NCBI GenBank assembly: GCA_026874595.1
Contig: CM049306.1
Coordinates: 106,033,142 to 106,097,141 of the forward strand
Direction of reading: 5' to 3'
Length of the DNA stretch: 64,000 nt
Source: Sipunculus nudus
Lineage: Eukaryota > Annelida > Sipuncula > Golfingiida > Sipunculidae
Positions 11,656 through 24,700 of the stretch are shown here, piece by piece (position 1 is the first letter of the stretch; every line of letters begins with the position of its first letter). Below the pieces are notes generated by a model. That model did not search any database, had not been told where the DNA came from, and was given only the letters and a program-made list of their open reading frames with translations. Both the position numbers and the translations under genes were made by a program.

Positions 11656-12205
11656 TAATCAATTGAGTCGTTAGCTGCCGCAAAATCGACTGCAAAGAAG
11701 ATATCTCATCTTCTATAACAATAGTATATTATATCGCTGATAAGTCTAGTTTTATCAGAAGTTTTTTAATCCTCCATAAAAGCAGTTTGATCCCCGCCTA
11801 TTAGACTAGGTAAAACTCTCTTAATTCGTCTGACTAGAATATTACTTCCAATTACCATTACCTAAACTAATGGGTCTCCATGATGACGTGTCTATTGTCT
11901 TTACAAGGCTTTTCAATCAACGTAATAATAGCTTGTCTTTGGCATGTCGTCATTAATCCCTCTTCAAGACACATATTTAAATATTCCAAAAGGTCGTCTC
12001 CTATACTGCGAAAAAGGTTAGGTAAAAACACTTTGGGCAGACCGTCGTTTCCTGGCGTCTTGTTATTTTTCATCTCATTTTAGGCCTCTTATATTTGAGT
12101 TTTGGTAACAATACCTTTACAAAATTCAAAATCATTTTCGGATAATTTGGGCATGTTCAATTTAGAAATTACATCTAAACAATTTATTTCATCAATTTCT
12201 CTTAC
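11656..12205 (-). pseudogene. LINE relic, N-terminal RT part of ORF2 (L1/Tx1-like)
   Basis: The minus strand shows NNKTPGNDGLP (RT fingers), QRQAIITLIEKP, a remnant of the RPISL block, an LVRRIKRVLPSLIGGDQTAF-like block, then AVDFAAANDSID, which carries RT motif A. The best open stretch is 11867-12073. Frames shift several times. The upstream end is replaced by the 41-bp satellite and the downstream end by the AGTGACCC element. Confidence 0.85.
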
Positions 12206-12219
12206 CCTTGCATACTTTT

Positions 12220-15200
12220 CCAGACTACCTGATGTCATGGTGACGAGGCCTAAGCAACATCCAGACTACCTGATGTCATGGTGACGAGGCCTAAGCAACA
12301 TCCAGATTACCTGATGTCATGGTGACGAGGCCTAAGCAACATCCAGACTACCTGATGTCATGGTGAAGAGGCCTAAGCAACATCCAGACTACCTGATGTC
12401 ATGGTGACTAGGCTTTAGCAACATTCAGACTACCTGATGTCATGGTGACGAGGCCATAGCAACATTCAGACTACCTGATGTCATGGTGACGAGGCCTAAG
12501 CAACATCCAGACTACTTGATGTCATGGTGACTAGGCCTTAGCAACATTCAGACTACCTGATGTCATGGTGAGGAGGCCTTAGCAAAATCCAGACTACCTG
12601 ATGTCATGGTGACGAGGCCTTAGCAACATCCAGACTACCTGATGTCACAGTGACGAGGCCTTAGCAACATCCGGACTACCTGATGTCATGGTGACGAGGC
12701 CTAAGCAACATTCAGACTACCTGATGTCATGGTGACGAGGCCTTAGCATAATCCAGACTACCTGATGTCATGGTGACGAGGCCTAAGCAACACCCAGACT
12801 ACCTGATGTCATGGTGACGAGGCCCTAGCAACATCCAGACTACCTGATGTCATGGTGACTAGGCCTTAGCAACACCCAGACAAACTGATGTCATGGTGAC
12901 GAGGCCTAAGCAAAATCCAGACTACCTGCTGTCATGGTGACTAGGCTGTAGCAACATCCAGACTAACTGATGTCATGGTGACGAGGCCTAAGCAACATCC
13001 AGACTACCTGATGTCATGGTGACGAGGCTTAAGCAACATCCAGACTACCTGATGTCATGGTGACTAGGCCCTAGCAACATCCAGACTACCTCATGTCATG
13101 GTGACGAGGCTTAAGCAACATCCAGACTACCTGATGTCATGGTGACGAGGCCTAGACAACACCCAGACTACCTGGTGTCATGGTGACGGGGCCTAAGCAA
13201 CATCCAGACTACCTGATGTTATGGTGACGAGGCCTAAGCAACATCCAGACTACCTGATGTCATAGTGACGAGGCCTTAGCATAATCCAGACTACCTGATG
13301 TCATGGTGACTAGGCTGTAGCAACATCCAGACTACCTGATGTCATGGTGACGAGGCCTAAGCAACATCCAGACTACCTGATGTCATGGTGACGAGGCCTA
13401 AGCAACATCCAGACTACCTGATGTCATGGTGACGAGGCCTAAGCAACATCCAACCTACCTGATGTCATGGTGACTAAGCGGTAGCAACATCCAGACTACC
13501 TGATGTTATGGTGACTAGGCCGTAGCAACATCCAGACTACCTGATGTCATGGTGACTAGGCCGTAGCAACATCCAGACTACCTGATGTCATGGTGACTAG
13601 GCCGTAGCAACATCCAGACTACCTGATGTCATGGTGACTAGACCGTAGCAACTAACTGATGTCATGGTGACTAGGCCTTAGCAACATTCAGACTACCTGA
13701 TGTCATGGTGACGAGGCCTTAGCATAATCCAGACTACCTTATGTCATGGTGACGAGGCCTAAGCAACACCCAGACTACCTGATGTCATGGTGACGAGGCC
13801 CTAGCAACATCCAGACTACCTGATGTCATGGTGACTAGGCCTTAGCAACACCCAGACAAACTGATGTCATGGTGACGAGGCCTAAGCAACATCCAGACTA
13901 CCTGCTGTCATTGTGACTAGGCCGTAGCAACATCCAGACTAACTGATGTCATGGTGACGAGGCCTAAGCAACATCCAGACTACCTGATGTCATGGTGACG
14001 AGGCCTAAGCAACATCCAGACTACCTGATGTCATGGTGATTAGGCCGTAGCAACATCCAGGTTACCTGATGTCATGGTGACGAGGCTTAAGCAACATCCA
14101 GACTACCTGATGTCATGGTGACTAGGCCCTAGCAACATCCAGACTACCTCATGTCATGGTGACGAGGCTTAAGCAACATCCAGACTACCTGATGTCATGG
14201 TGACGAGGCCTAGACAACACCCAGACTACCTGGTGTCATGGTGACGGGGCCTAAGCAACATCCAGACTACCTGATGATATGGTGACGAGGCCTAAGCAAC
14301 ATCCAGACTACCTGATGTCATGGTGACGAGGCCTTAACAACATCCAGACTGATGTCATGGTGACTAGGCTGTAGCAACATCCAGACTACCTGATGTCATG
14401 GTGACGAGGCCGTAGCAACATCCAGACTACCTGATGTCATGGTGACGAGGCCTAAGCAACATCCAGACTACTTGATGTCATGGTGACGAGGCCTAAGCAA
14501 CATCCAGACTACCTGATGTTATGGTGACTAGGCCGTAGCAACATCCAGACTACCTGATGTCATGGTGACTAGGCCGTAGCAACATCCAGACTACCTGATG
14601 TCATGGTGACTAGGCCGTAGCAACATCCAGACTACCTGATGTCATGGTGACTAGACCGTAGCAACTAACTGATGTCATGGTGACGAGGCCTAAGCAACAT
14701 CCAGACTTCCTGATGTCATGGTGACGAGGCCTTAGCAACATCCAGACTACCTGATGTCATGGTGACTAGGCCGTAGCAACATCCAGGTTACCTGATGTCA
14801 TGGTGACTAGGCCGTAGCAACATCCAGACTACCTGATGTCATAGTGACTAGGCCGTAGCAACATCCAGACTACCTGATGTTATGGTGACTAGGCCGTAGC
14901 AACATCCAGACTACCTGATGTCATGGTGACTAGGCCGTAGCAACATCCAGACTACCTGATGTCATAGTGACTAGGCCGTAGCAACATCCAGACTACCTGA
15001 TGTCATGGTGACTAGGCCGTAGCAACATCCAGACTACCTGATGTCATAGTGACTAGGCCGTAGCAACATCCAGACTACCTGATGTCATGGTGACTAGGCC
15101 GTAACAACATCCAGACTACCTGATGTCATGGTGACGAGGCCTAAGCAACATCCAGACTACCTGATGTCATGGTGACGAGGCCTAAGCAACATCCAGACTA

Positions 15201-16435
15201 CTTGATGTCATGGTGACGAGGCCTAAGCAACATCCAGACTACCTGATGTCATGGTGACTTAGCGGTAGCAACATCCAGACTACCTGATGTTATGGTGACT
15301 AGGCCGTAGCAACATCCAGACTACCTGATGTCATGGTGACTAGGCCGTAGCAACATCCAGACTACCTGATGTCATGGTGACTAGGCCGTAGCAACATCCA
15401 GACTACCTGATGTCATGGTGACTAGGACGTAGCAACTAACTGATGTCATGGTGACGAGGCCTAAGCAACATCCAGACTACCTGATGTCATGGTGACGAGG
15501 CCTTAGCAACATCCAGACTACCTGATGTCATGGTGACTAGGCCGTAGCAACATCCAGGTTACCGGATGTCATGATGACGAGGCTAAAGCAACATCCAGAC
15601 TACCTGATGTCATGGTCACTAGGCCGTAGCAACATCCAGACTACCTGATGTCATGGTGACTAGGCCGTAGCAACATCCAGACTACCTGATGTCATAGTGA
15701 CTAGGCCTAAGCAACATCCAGACTACCTGATGTTATGGTGACTAGGCCGTAGCAACATCCAGACTACCTGATGTCATAGTGACTAGGCCGTAGCAACATC
15801 CAGACTACCTGATGTCATAGTGACTAGGCCGTAGCAACATCCAGACTACCTGATGTCATGGTGACTAGGCCGTAACAACATCCAGACTACCTGATGTCAT
15901 GGTGACGAGGCCTAAGCAACATCCAGACTACCTGATGTCATGGTGACGAGGCCTAAGCAACATCCAGACTACCTGATATCATGGTGACTAGGCCATAGCA
16001 ACATCCAGACTACCTGATGTTATGGTGACTAGGCCGTAGCAACATCCAGACTACCTGATGTCATGGTGACTAGGCCGTAGCAACATCCAGACTACCTGAT
16101 GTCATGGTGACTAGGCCGTAGCAACATCCAGACTACCTGATGTCATGGTGACTAGGCCGTAGCAACATCCAGACTACCTGATGTCATAGTGACTAGGCCG
16201 TAGCAACATCCAGACTACCTGATGTTATGGTGACTAGGCCGTAGCAACATCCAGACTACCTGATGTCATGGTGACTAGGCCGTTGCAACATCCAGACTAC
16301 CTGATGTCATAGTGACTAGGCCGTAGCAACATCCAGACTACCTGATGTCATGGTGACTAGGCCGTAACAACATCCAGACTACCTGATGTCATGGTGACTA
16401 GGCCGTAACAACATCCAGACTACCTGATGTTATGA
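12220..16435. repeat. 41-bp satellite, major array (about 100 units)
   Basis: Units of 41 bases built on CATCCAGACTACCTGATGTC and ATGGTGACNAGGCC. Two main variants occur, GACGAGGCCTAAGC and GACTAGGCCGTAGC; the first dominates on the left, the second on the right. A shortened unit (GTAGCAACTAACTGATG) recurs at 13651, 14664 and 15435, and a CAGACAAACTG variant at 12891 and 13857, showing higher-order copies of about 0.77-1.0 kb. The array begins inside the LINE relic. Confidence 0.95.
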
Positions 16436-18290
16436 TGCTTTGTGTGCCACATGATTCCTGGACAGTGCAGTATTGTTAAATTCAAGCAGCCTTATGTACT
16501 TCTCTGTGCACAGAGTCAGTGCTGACAGACTGACACTTGCATGTGTATTGTTATACAGATATCTGCATGTGAACCATACAAAGCACACTAAATCCTAAGA
16601 TTGCCTATCTTGTTGTAGTGGCAGGTTATGATGGTCTGTTGATGGAGTAAAACTCTGAAATAATACCTATAGTGTTATAGTTATCTAATGCACAATGTCC
16701 AGGAGTTGACTGTGATATGAAGCCAGGGATGGGTTTACATATTTTAATAATATTAACAAAATATCAATAAATCTGTTCATAACAATTTTAGTAACATTAC
16801 TAAAATAATGAAATGAAAGAGAAAATAAGTATCTAGTAACTTTAATACAGCAAGATATATGATACAGCATTATCAGTATGAGGTATGTACAGTTGGAATG
16901 AGCATGTTTTTCATAACAGTAATGTTCATGAACATATAAACTTTAAAATAAATCAAACAGGAAGGTGCTTATTTGAATACTGTCACATTTGGCACACAAG
17001 GAGGAGCAGTGAAGATATCCAAACACCCACCACTTTACATTCACTTACTTTAGTATGTCACTCAATTATTCACCTGCACCCCCAGGAGAGCGAGTCCTGA
17101 AACTGCCACCAGGTGTGACTTTCTTGTTTAGTTTGGTGCGTGAGCAGATGAATGTGAACAAGCATACATAGAGAACTACATAATCACTCCTGCACAAAAT
17201 GAAGTAGGGTTATAATTCAAACAATATCAAGTCATATGTATGGTGCAGTGAAACTGCCTCATGATGATCGATGTTATTTGTTTTGCATACAAAAAAACAC
17301 AAAAACCGCATCTAATGACCACCTAAGTTCAGTGACCACCTAAAATTAAGGACCACTTTTTCATGGTCCCATTTCTTTTTTGCTCTCTGTATCAGACCTT
17401 GCTTAGATGACCACCCCAAAAATGCAACCTCTTTATTAAGGTCCTGTTGGGGGTCATAATTTGAGGTGTCACTGTATATTCTTTTGACTTTACTACAAAC
17501 AGGGATTGTCAGAAGATATTTTCTTATATATGTACATAACATACAGTACATTTTTGCATTAAAACTTTTCACATAAGGTATACTGTTACTCTTACCATGT
17601 AGTGAAAGCTTATAAATAACAAATGCTATGTACAAAACTATTCTAATGTTCAGTAAAATTAATTAAAAACAATTTTTAATGATTGTTTCATATATTTCTG
17701 ATAGCCTAATATCCATAGAAAATTAAATAATTTTTAGTTGTGTGTGGTTTGTACTGTTTGTGTTGTGCAATTGGTACTCACTCTGACATGAATCGTTATA
17801 TATCATTGATGGAAAGTACAGAATATTTACATGCTTGACATTTCTTTTGGATATAACCACTGTGGTTGTAAACACTTATAGAGATATAAGGTATATGATT
17901 TCAAGTTAATTTTCTACAGGAAGATTATATTCTGCCCTTACTACATATATACATCACAGAAACTTGCTAAGGCACAATCTCAAACATAGCTTGCATTCCT
18001 TAAGAGGACTCAACACAGATTTTACAACAGAGGCCATTTTCCTCATTATGATACGACTTAAAATTTGCTTGTAATTGTATAATAAACATGAAATGTATGT
18101 CTATATATACAATAATTATGTCCAAATTCTGTGGCTGGGTGAAAAACTTGGGGAGGGTACAGAGATATTTGCAAGAATCATTCTACTCTGTACAGAAACT
18201 TCAAGAGCTATAAAATATAAAAACAGGTTAAATCTATTCGATTGAGCTAAAGCAAGCTAATGAAATGAGGCTTTTATAACCAGACACAAA
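16436..18290. other. Unassigned sequence downstream of POC1
   Basis: AT-rich with no supported gene. A dispersed-repeat fragment lies at about 17300-17480, listed separately. The part nearest 18290 may be distal POC1 3' UTR. Confidence 0.4.
17300..17485 (-). repeat. Dispersed GTGGTCA-type transposon end
   Basis: On the minus strand ACAGTGACACCTCAAATTAT is followed by GGGGTGGTCATC, AAGTGGTCC and AGGTGGTCACT words. Such GGTGGTCA-rich ends are common in invertebrate DNA transposons. A second terminus was not found. Confidence 0.35.
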
Positions 18291-18291
18291 A

Positions 18292-18297
18292 TTTATT
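18292..18297 (-). terminator. Candidate POC1 polyadenylation signal
   Basis: AATAAA on the minus strand about 460 bases downstream of the POC1 stop codon. It is one of several AT-rich possibilities and was chosen because it is a perfect hexamer at a sensible distance. Confidence 0.25.
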
Positions 18298-18581
18298 TAA
18301 ACATGTACAAACAGTGCAAATATCTATACAGGCTGCTACTGCATTTTGGAGAGAGCTGATATTATATACTGTTAACATTGACAGAACCGTACAGCTAAAT
18401 TAAAGGTTTCTACATTTATGTAGTCAACTATACTGATTTCTAGCAATATCTCTATTATCCTATCCTGGGCTAAATACACATATAACCTTAATTATTATCA
18501 TTTCTTTAGTTAAATAAGATGAACTTAACAGGTTTCTGGAGACTTGGTAGATTTGTGTGTCTGCTTATTCATGGTGGATGA

Positions 18582-18676
18582 ATGCCTGTACTGTCACATA
18601 CAGTTTGCCTGTACTGTCACATACAGTTTGCCTGTACTGTCACATACAGTTTGCCTGTACTGTCATATACAGTTTA
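18582..18676. repeat. Four 23-bp tandem units, each a small hairpin, in the POC1 3' UTR
   Basis: GCCTGTACTGTCACATACAG recurs every 23 bases, four times, the last unit with one change. Each unit contains ACTGT-CACAT-ACAGT, a 5-bp stem with a 5-nt loop, so the RNA from either strand could form a row of hairpins. The array lies about 80 bases after the POC1 stop codon on the minus strand. Confidence 0.85.
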
Positions 18677-18753
18677 TACAAATGGAATTGAGTACAGTAT
18701 GTATCATGTGACTGGTCCTGCTGACTTTGACATGCCCTTCATTTGTCCAGTGT

Positions 18754-21700
18754 TCAATCAGATGGCCTAATTTGGAGAGTGATCCTTTGCTGGTTGTCTA
18801 AACATTCACGAAGTTTGTTTTCAGTCATGGTCAAACGCTGCTCCACAATGGACACAGTCTGTGAAACACAAGAAAATGCAATATCATGTGAAAGAGCCAT
18901 TGTAAAAAAAAAAAAAAAAAATAGAGACACAGATCATTGAAGGTTATTGATATCAAATTAGCACATACTGGAAATAATAAAAGAAATCCCCACATCCCCT
19001 CTAGATTCTGCTGAACCTTTAGCCTTACAAATACATGTTTTATCAGAAATGGTAAAAATCACAATATTGTCATAAGGTCCTATAGCAGTCAACAACTACC
19101 AGAATCTTTATGTGAAATCACCAACACCTATGTAAAGGACATCTGCAGTGAGGCATTTACAAGAGTGACCCAAGGGTCATGATGCTCATCTGAAAAGGCT
19201 GGCTGGCCCAATATATACTCTGCAGAGTTATAGAGACACAGGTCTTAGGTAAACCATTACAGTTTCAGGATCCAATTGTAAATATTTGATTCAGATTAGA
19301 ATGCTTAGTCACTATTTAACTTGTGCAAAGAATTAAAAGAAATATATATAGGTTTAGCTGCTTATCTCATACTACCAGTTGTTTGAGCCTCTGAGACTTT
19401 ACCTGAGTGAGCACATCGAGCTGCCTGATGATCGTTTCTAGGTGGCCTGTGATTGCTGGAGGCAGGTTCTGCAGCTCCAGGGGCTGAGTGGTAGAGGTGG
19501 ATTCAGCTCCTTGGGTGGCTGCTGCTGCTGCTGCAGCTGATGAGGAATGACCATTGGTCATCTTGCTCCTTACGGCTTGGTCAGTTGATGTGAAGTTAAA
19601 ATCTTGAATCCCATCAGTTGAGGTAAGCGTCCCATTTATCTAGGAGATGAAAATGAATCAGTAAAGATACCCAGTACGTCAAGTGCTATATAGACTCATT
19701 AAAACTGTCAAGGTGTATTTCATATACTTGTGCTGACACCTACTATCCCCCCCCTAAAAATAATTGTTGTCTTTGAAAGTGCTGGTGACCTTTTTCCAAA
19801 ATAATGTAATTGAAAGTGTTGGTGATCTCTCTACCAGTGTTATCAAATGTAAGCAATGACTATGAATTTAAATTGTATGTCTGAAAATAAATCTAACCAC
19901 CTTATAACATACACTGGAAAAATAGACTACACATGAATCTATCTTGATGAACATGCCCAAATGCCTTACAAAATATTTACATTATGAAAATACAGTGTAT
20001 CTTACAATTAATGCAAAAGAAAATGTCCTTGCTTCCACAATATGTTCTTAATACAGTTTAATAAAAGAACATTATATTATACTGAAAACTTTAAATTCAA
20101 TACATTTAAAAAAGTAGATAAATTTTCCATTCAAGACAGATCTCACTGAAGACTGGTCTCTTTTAATAATTAGTGTAATGATAAAGTTTACCAGGCAAAC
20201 ACCTTGTATTCACAATGTAACAGTAACCACTACCTCTGGTTGTGAGAACAAAGCAGGCCCCACATCAGTTATGGCAGGATCCGTGTCAGTCATGCTACGA
20301 AGCTCAGCCCTAGCATCCACCTTAAATATAGCCAGCAAGACAAACGGTAACAGAGACCTAACATGCACCCGTATCTAGTACCTGCACCAATAACTGACAA
20401 TTCACATGCATAGTGACTTCATATGGAGACATGCACCTTTTCTTGCATGCAAGTTTATTACCTTTCTCCTTGCTGCAGATCTGGGCACAGCATCGTGATG
20501 CATCCCCTAGACAAATACAACATCTGTTTGATGTACTATAGTAGGAGTCATGTTAATGAAGTAAACCTTTTTTGATGTTTTCATTGGGTAAGTCTTTTGA
20601 GGTATCATTATACAGGAACCTACAAGGAGTATGCTAATACATGAATTACTGCATCACCCGCGGGTTAAGAAGCAAGAGTTTTAACAACCAGACCAGGACC
20701 CAACAAACATTTTAACTAGTTAAATCTCTTTTTCATCATTAAATGAAAATATAACAAAAAATTGATATTATTTATAACAATTTACACTCAGAGAGCGCAG
20801 ACATCAACCAAGGCAGCTCAAACTCTCATATGACATTGTCAGAAATGCAGCTTTTTTTCTTTAAAAAATTCCTGGATTCAGATGGTGATCAAGCTATCCT
20901 GCAAGTTTCGTCAAAATCTGTTGATAACTTTTTGAGTAATGTAATTAACAGACAGACAAACCAACACAAAGCTGCAAACAGACAAACAACACCACCTAAA
21001 ACATAACCCGTCCGGCTTGGTGGAGGTAAAAACTTCCCAACTGTCAGAAAATCAAGTTTAATTAACATATCTTCTTTAACAATCTCTATAATGCCAATAC
21101 TTTATTAGCCATGAATTTCTCATTTCTCATGTATGTCTTATGTATGTCTTTAACTACAGTTGTACTTATCTTGACTTTTTTTTTATTTTTTGTCACAAAC
21201 ACATCAGAAATTAACAGCCTTATGTCTGCACTTGTCATTTATCTGTAGACAATATTTAAAGTAAATACAATGAGAATCAGGAATATATCTGAACTACAAT
21301 GGCACATCTCCATTTAAATCTGATCTGCTTGATTGTACAGAAATTACCAATATTTTTGAGGCACTTAACCCGAATATATCACATTTTCAAGTAATATTTA
21401 AAAGCCCAAGAAACTGACAGTACAGTAGTGTATATAAACCTGGGTTTGTTTGGTTAATGCAAATGTTTGGCACCTATGAAGGGCCATGTCTCCAGAGGAC
21501 AGATATGGTTTTTTTTAGCATTATTGGAAGATAGGCAAATAATTTTGGAAAAGTAAGGCCTTAAAATCTTCTGGTGTAAAGTACATTTTATCCTGCATTC
21601 CTGCAGCATACCCAGCTAAACATGTTGTTATGAATGGATAACCATGTGTACACAAATTTTAAAGAACAAAAACTAATCATCAACTGATAAAAAACTTGTC

Positions 21701-24700
21701 TAAGGAAAACTGGCCTGGGTGATCAAATATACATGAAACAAGATGTGTCAGAACAACACAAATGCCGCCACCTGGAGCAAATTAGAAATATTTGTAAAAG
21801 TTTGTAAAATTTTCTATGTTAAGGAGCTGTCATATGGTCAAAAGTAGGTGAACCAGGACAAAATGCGAAATCGACCTGTAAGTGGTCATTATGCACCCAC
21901 ACACCAAAAATCAGGCCAATATCCGCAGGCATTGCGAAGAAAAAGTTCTTACATGTGCACTTGTCTGGAAATTTCTATTTTTTCATAAAAATTTTCTCTT
22001 TTAGGAGCCGTCATGTGATCAAAAGTAGGTCAACCAGGACGAAACACAAACTAGATCCATAACTGGTCATGATCTGGTGAGGTACAATCAATCAGGTCAA
22101 TATCTGCAAGCACTGCGAAAAAAAGTCTCTATATGTGAATTTATCATGAAATTTTCTGTTCTTTGGGCATCTTATGGGACAAAACAAAAACTCGATCTGT
22201 AACTGGTCATGATAAGCCACACACCAAAAATTAGGCTAATATTTGCAGGCATTGCAAAAAAAAGGCCGCACATGTGCACTTGTCATGAAAATTTCTATTT
22301 TAATGAAATTTTCTATGTTAAGGTGCCGTCATACTGTCAAAAGTAGGTCAACCGGGACAAATGCAAACTTGATCTGTAAGTGGTCATTATGCACCCTTAA
22401 ACCAAATATTAGGCCAATATCTTCAAGCATTGCGAAAAAAAGGCCGTACATGTGCACTTGTCATGAAAATTTCTATTTTCATGAAATTTTATATGTTAAG
22501 GAGCCGTCATACTGTCAAAAGTAGGTCAACTGGGACAAAATGCAAACTTGATCTGTAACTGGTCATTATCTGCCCACATACCAAAAATCAGGCCAATATC
22601 TGCAGGCATTGCAAAAAAAAATCTGTACAACTGTTTGATTTCAGATTGTCGGAAGGATGGAAGGACGGAATGATGGACATGGGTAAAACAATATGCCTTT
22701 AATTTCAAATTCCATTTGTATCAAACTGTCACCAAGTACCAATGGTTAACTTTATAACCACATAATAATAAAATACCATATATGTATAAAGCCAGGTTAC
22801 GGTTTTATAGATCTTTATATCCATTAATAACTCCATCAGTATGGCAATCACCTCAATTACCTCTGTTACTGATGCTACTGAAAATCACTATTCCTGTGAG
22901 TAGCCATGTAAGGAAAATAACTGGATACAACAATATCAATTTTTTTTTAACCCTTTCTATACTGGTTAAACTGAGGCTAGTTTTCCCTGGACAGTAAAGT
23001 TTTACATGAGTTAACAACAGTAGATCTACAGATCCCATGTCGTTAACTTACTCTGTTGCTGGTGGTAGACTGGGCCTGTGTCATGTTAGGGACTCGAGGT
23101 GGAATATCACGGATTGTAGGGGGTGCTGACTCTCCCTTGGCCCTCGCTTTATGTGCCTGCAGGACCTCATTATATTCCATCTGATCAAAGTTAGTCTTCC
23201 AAACAAGCACCTGACAATATAAAAAGAATGTAATCACACACATGAAACTTACCTTAAGTACGGTCAAGCTCACAGGTATGTCAGACCAATAAATGCTACA
23301 CTTAATTAGCCAGATGCAATGACAAATTATATTTGACTGAATAACAACAAAGATTATCTTTAATTTTCCTGAATATTTCCAATACTCAATGAAATATTGC
23401 AAATGTAATTCTCATAAGATCTGGATCAGTTGTCAGGTGCATAACAATAAAGAAATATTTTAGTGCTTCACTTCATGTTTTCCATGTATCTTTCTGCATA
23501 GTTTATGTTGTGTCTAAGTATTCAACTAAATTAGAGTGATAAATTGTTTTAGTTTGGTAAATACTATGTCAAGTATAGGGAAGTGTTACAAAATTTGGCT
23601 GTTTTCATTTATTTAGTTTTTAACCAGACTGCTTTCTAAGACCAAATGACAAAATGTAAACCCCACAAAAGTTTCTATATTGACAGTGTATATTTTAATA
23701 TTTGTGTTACATGCCTCTGTATACAGCAAAAGCAGGCTGTGTGAGGTTTGGACATTTGGTATGAGCTAGAATGAATGCAATATGATCTTACTGATGTAAG
23801 ATGGGTATACTTGTGTGTTCCTCAAATTATGTTGTGTTACATTTTACATATATCAACACATTAACTCACCTGTTCATCAGATCCACCAGAAGCAAAATAA
23901 TCTCCTCCCCTGGAGAAGGCCGTAGCTGTTACTGGTCCCTGTAAGGTGAGAAAATACATGTTCATTTAAATACATTTTCATTTATAATAGGTAAATCACC
24001 AAATATAAAAGACATGTTTTTCATTTATTCACTATCTGTAACCATTATTTTATATCATAATAACTTAGCTATGAAACCTTATTATATTCTTTTCACCATG
24101 AAATTTTCCATACTTTATTTTGTTGCAGAAAGTAAAATTAAGGCAGTATTGGGGAATTGTAGTATTTTGTAAATCCTTTTAAACAGATACTCTCCATTAC
24201 AGACAAATTTCCAGGTCCCACAAGGTATCCGTAAGTGGGAGATCTTTGTAAACTTTCATCATGTGACCATTGCGGGTGACTCTGTTAGCAGAGCTTTTAC
24301 AGCCTGGGTTTAACAACTGACCTGGTGACCGTGCAGCGTGTAGAATAGTCGGCCCTCTAGGAGATCGATGATCTTCATTGTGGAGTCATCAGACCCCGTG
24401 ATCAGGTAGTTACCGCTGCTGTGGAAGGACAGCTTGTTCACTGTGGCTGTGTGCACTGAAAAAACAGTCACAAAACAGTCATTGGTGGTCTGCATGCCCA
24501 GATATATTGGGTTAAGGGGCAATCTAGATAGAGAATTTTAGTTATTTAATTTGTAAACTGAACATCACAATATGTAATACTGTCAGCAGTCTTTAATGTT
24601 ATCTGACAGGAATCACAAATTCCCATAAAACGGTGCATCCTAATATATTTTATACATGTCAAAGTCAAAGAGACTGACAAATACAGGTGAGGTTCAACAT

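Noticed and set aside
12220-16435. CRISPR-like regular repeats
   Set aside because: There are no unique spacers; the 41-bp units are directly adjacent and the context is eukaryotic.
23043-23402. 119-codon frame as an independent gene
   Set aside because: It is POC1 exon 11 read through its acceptor into intron.
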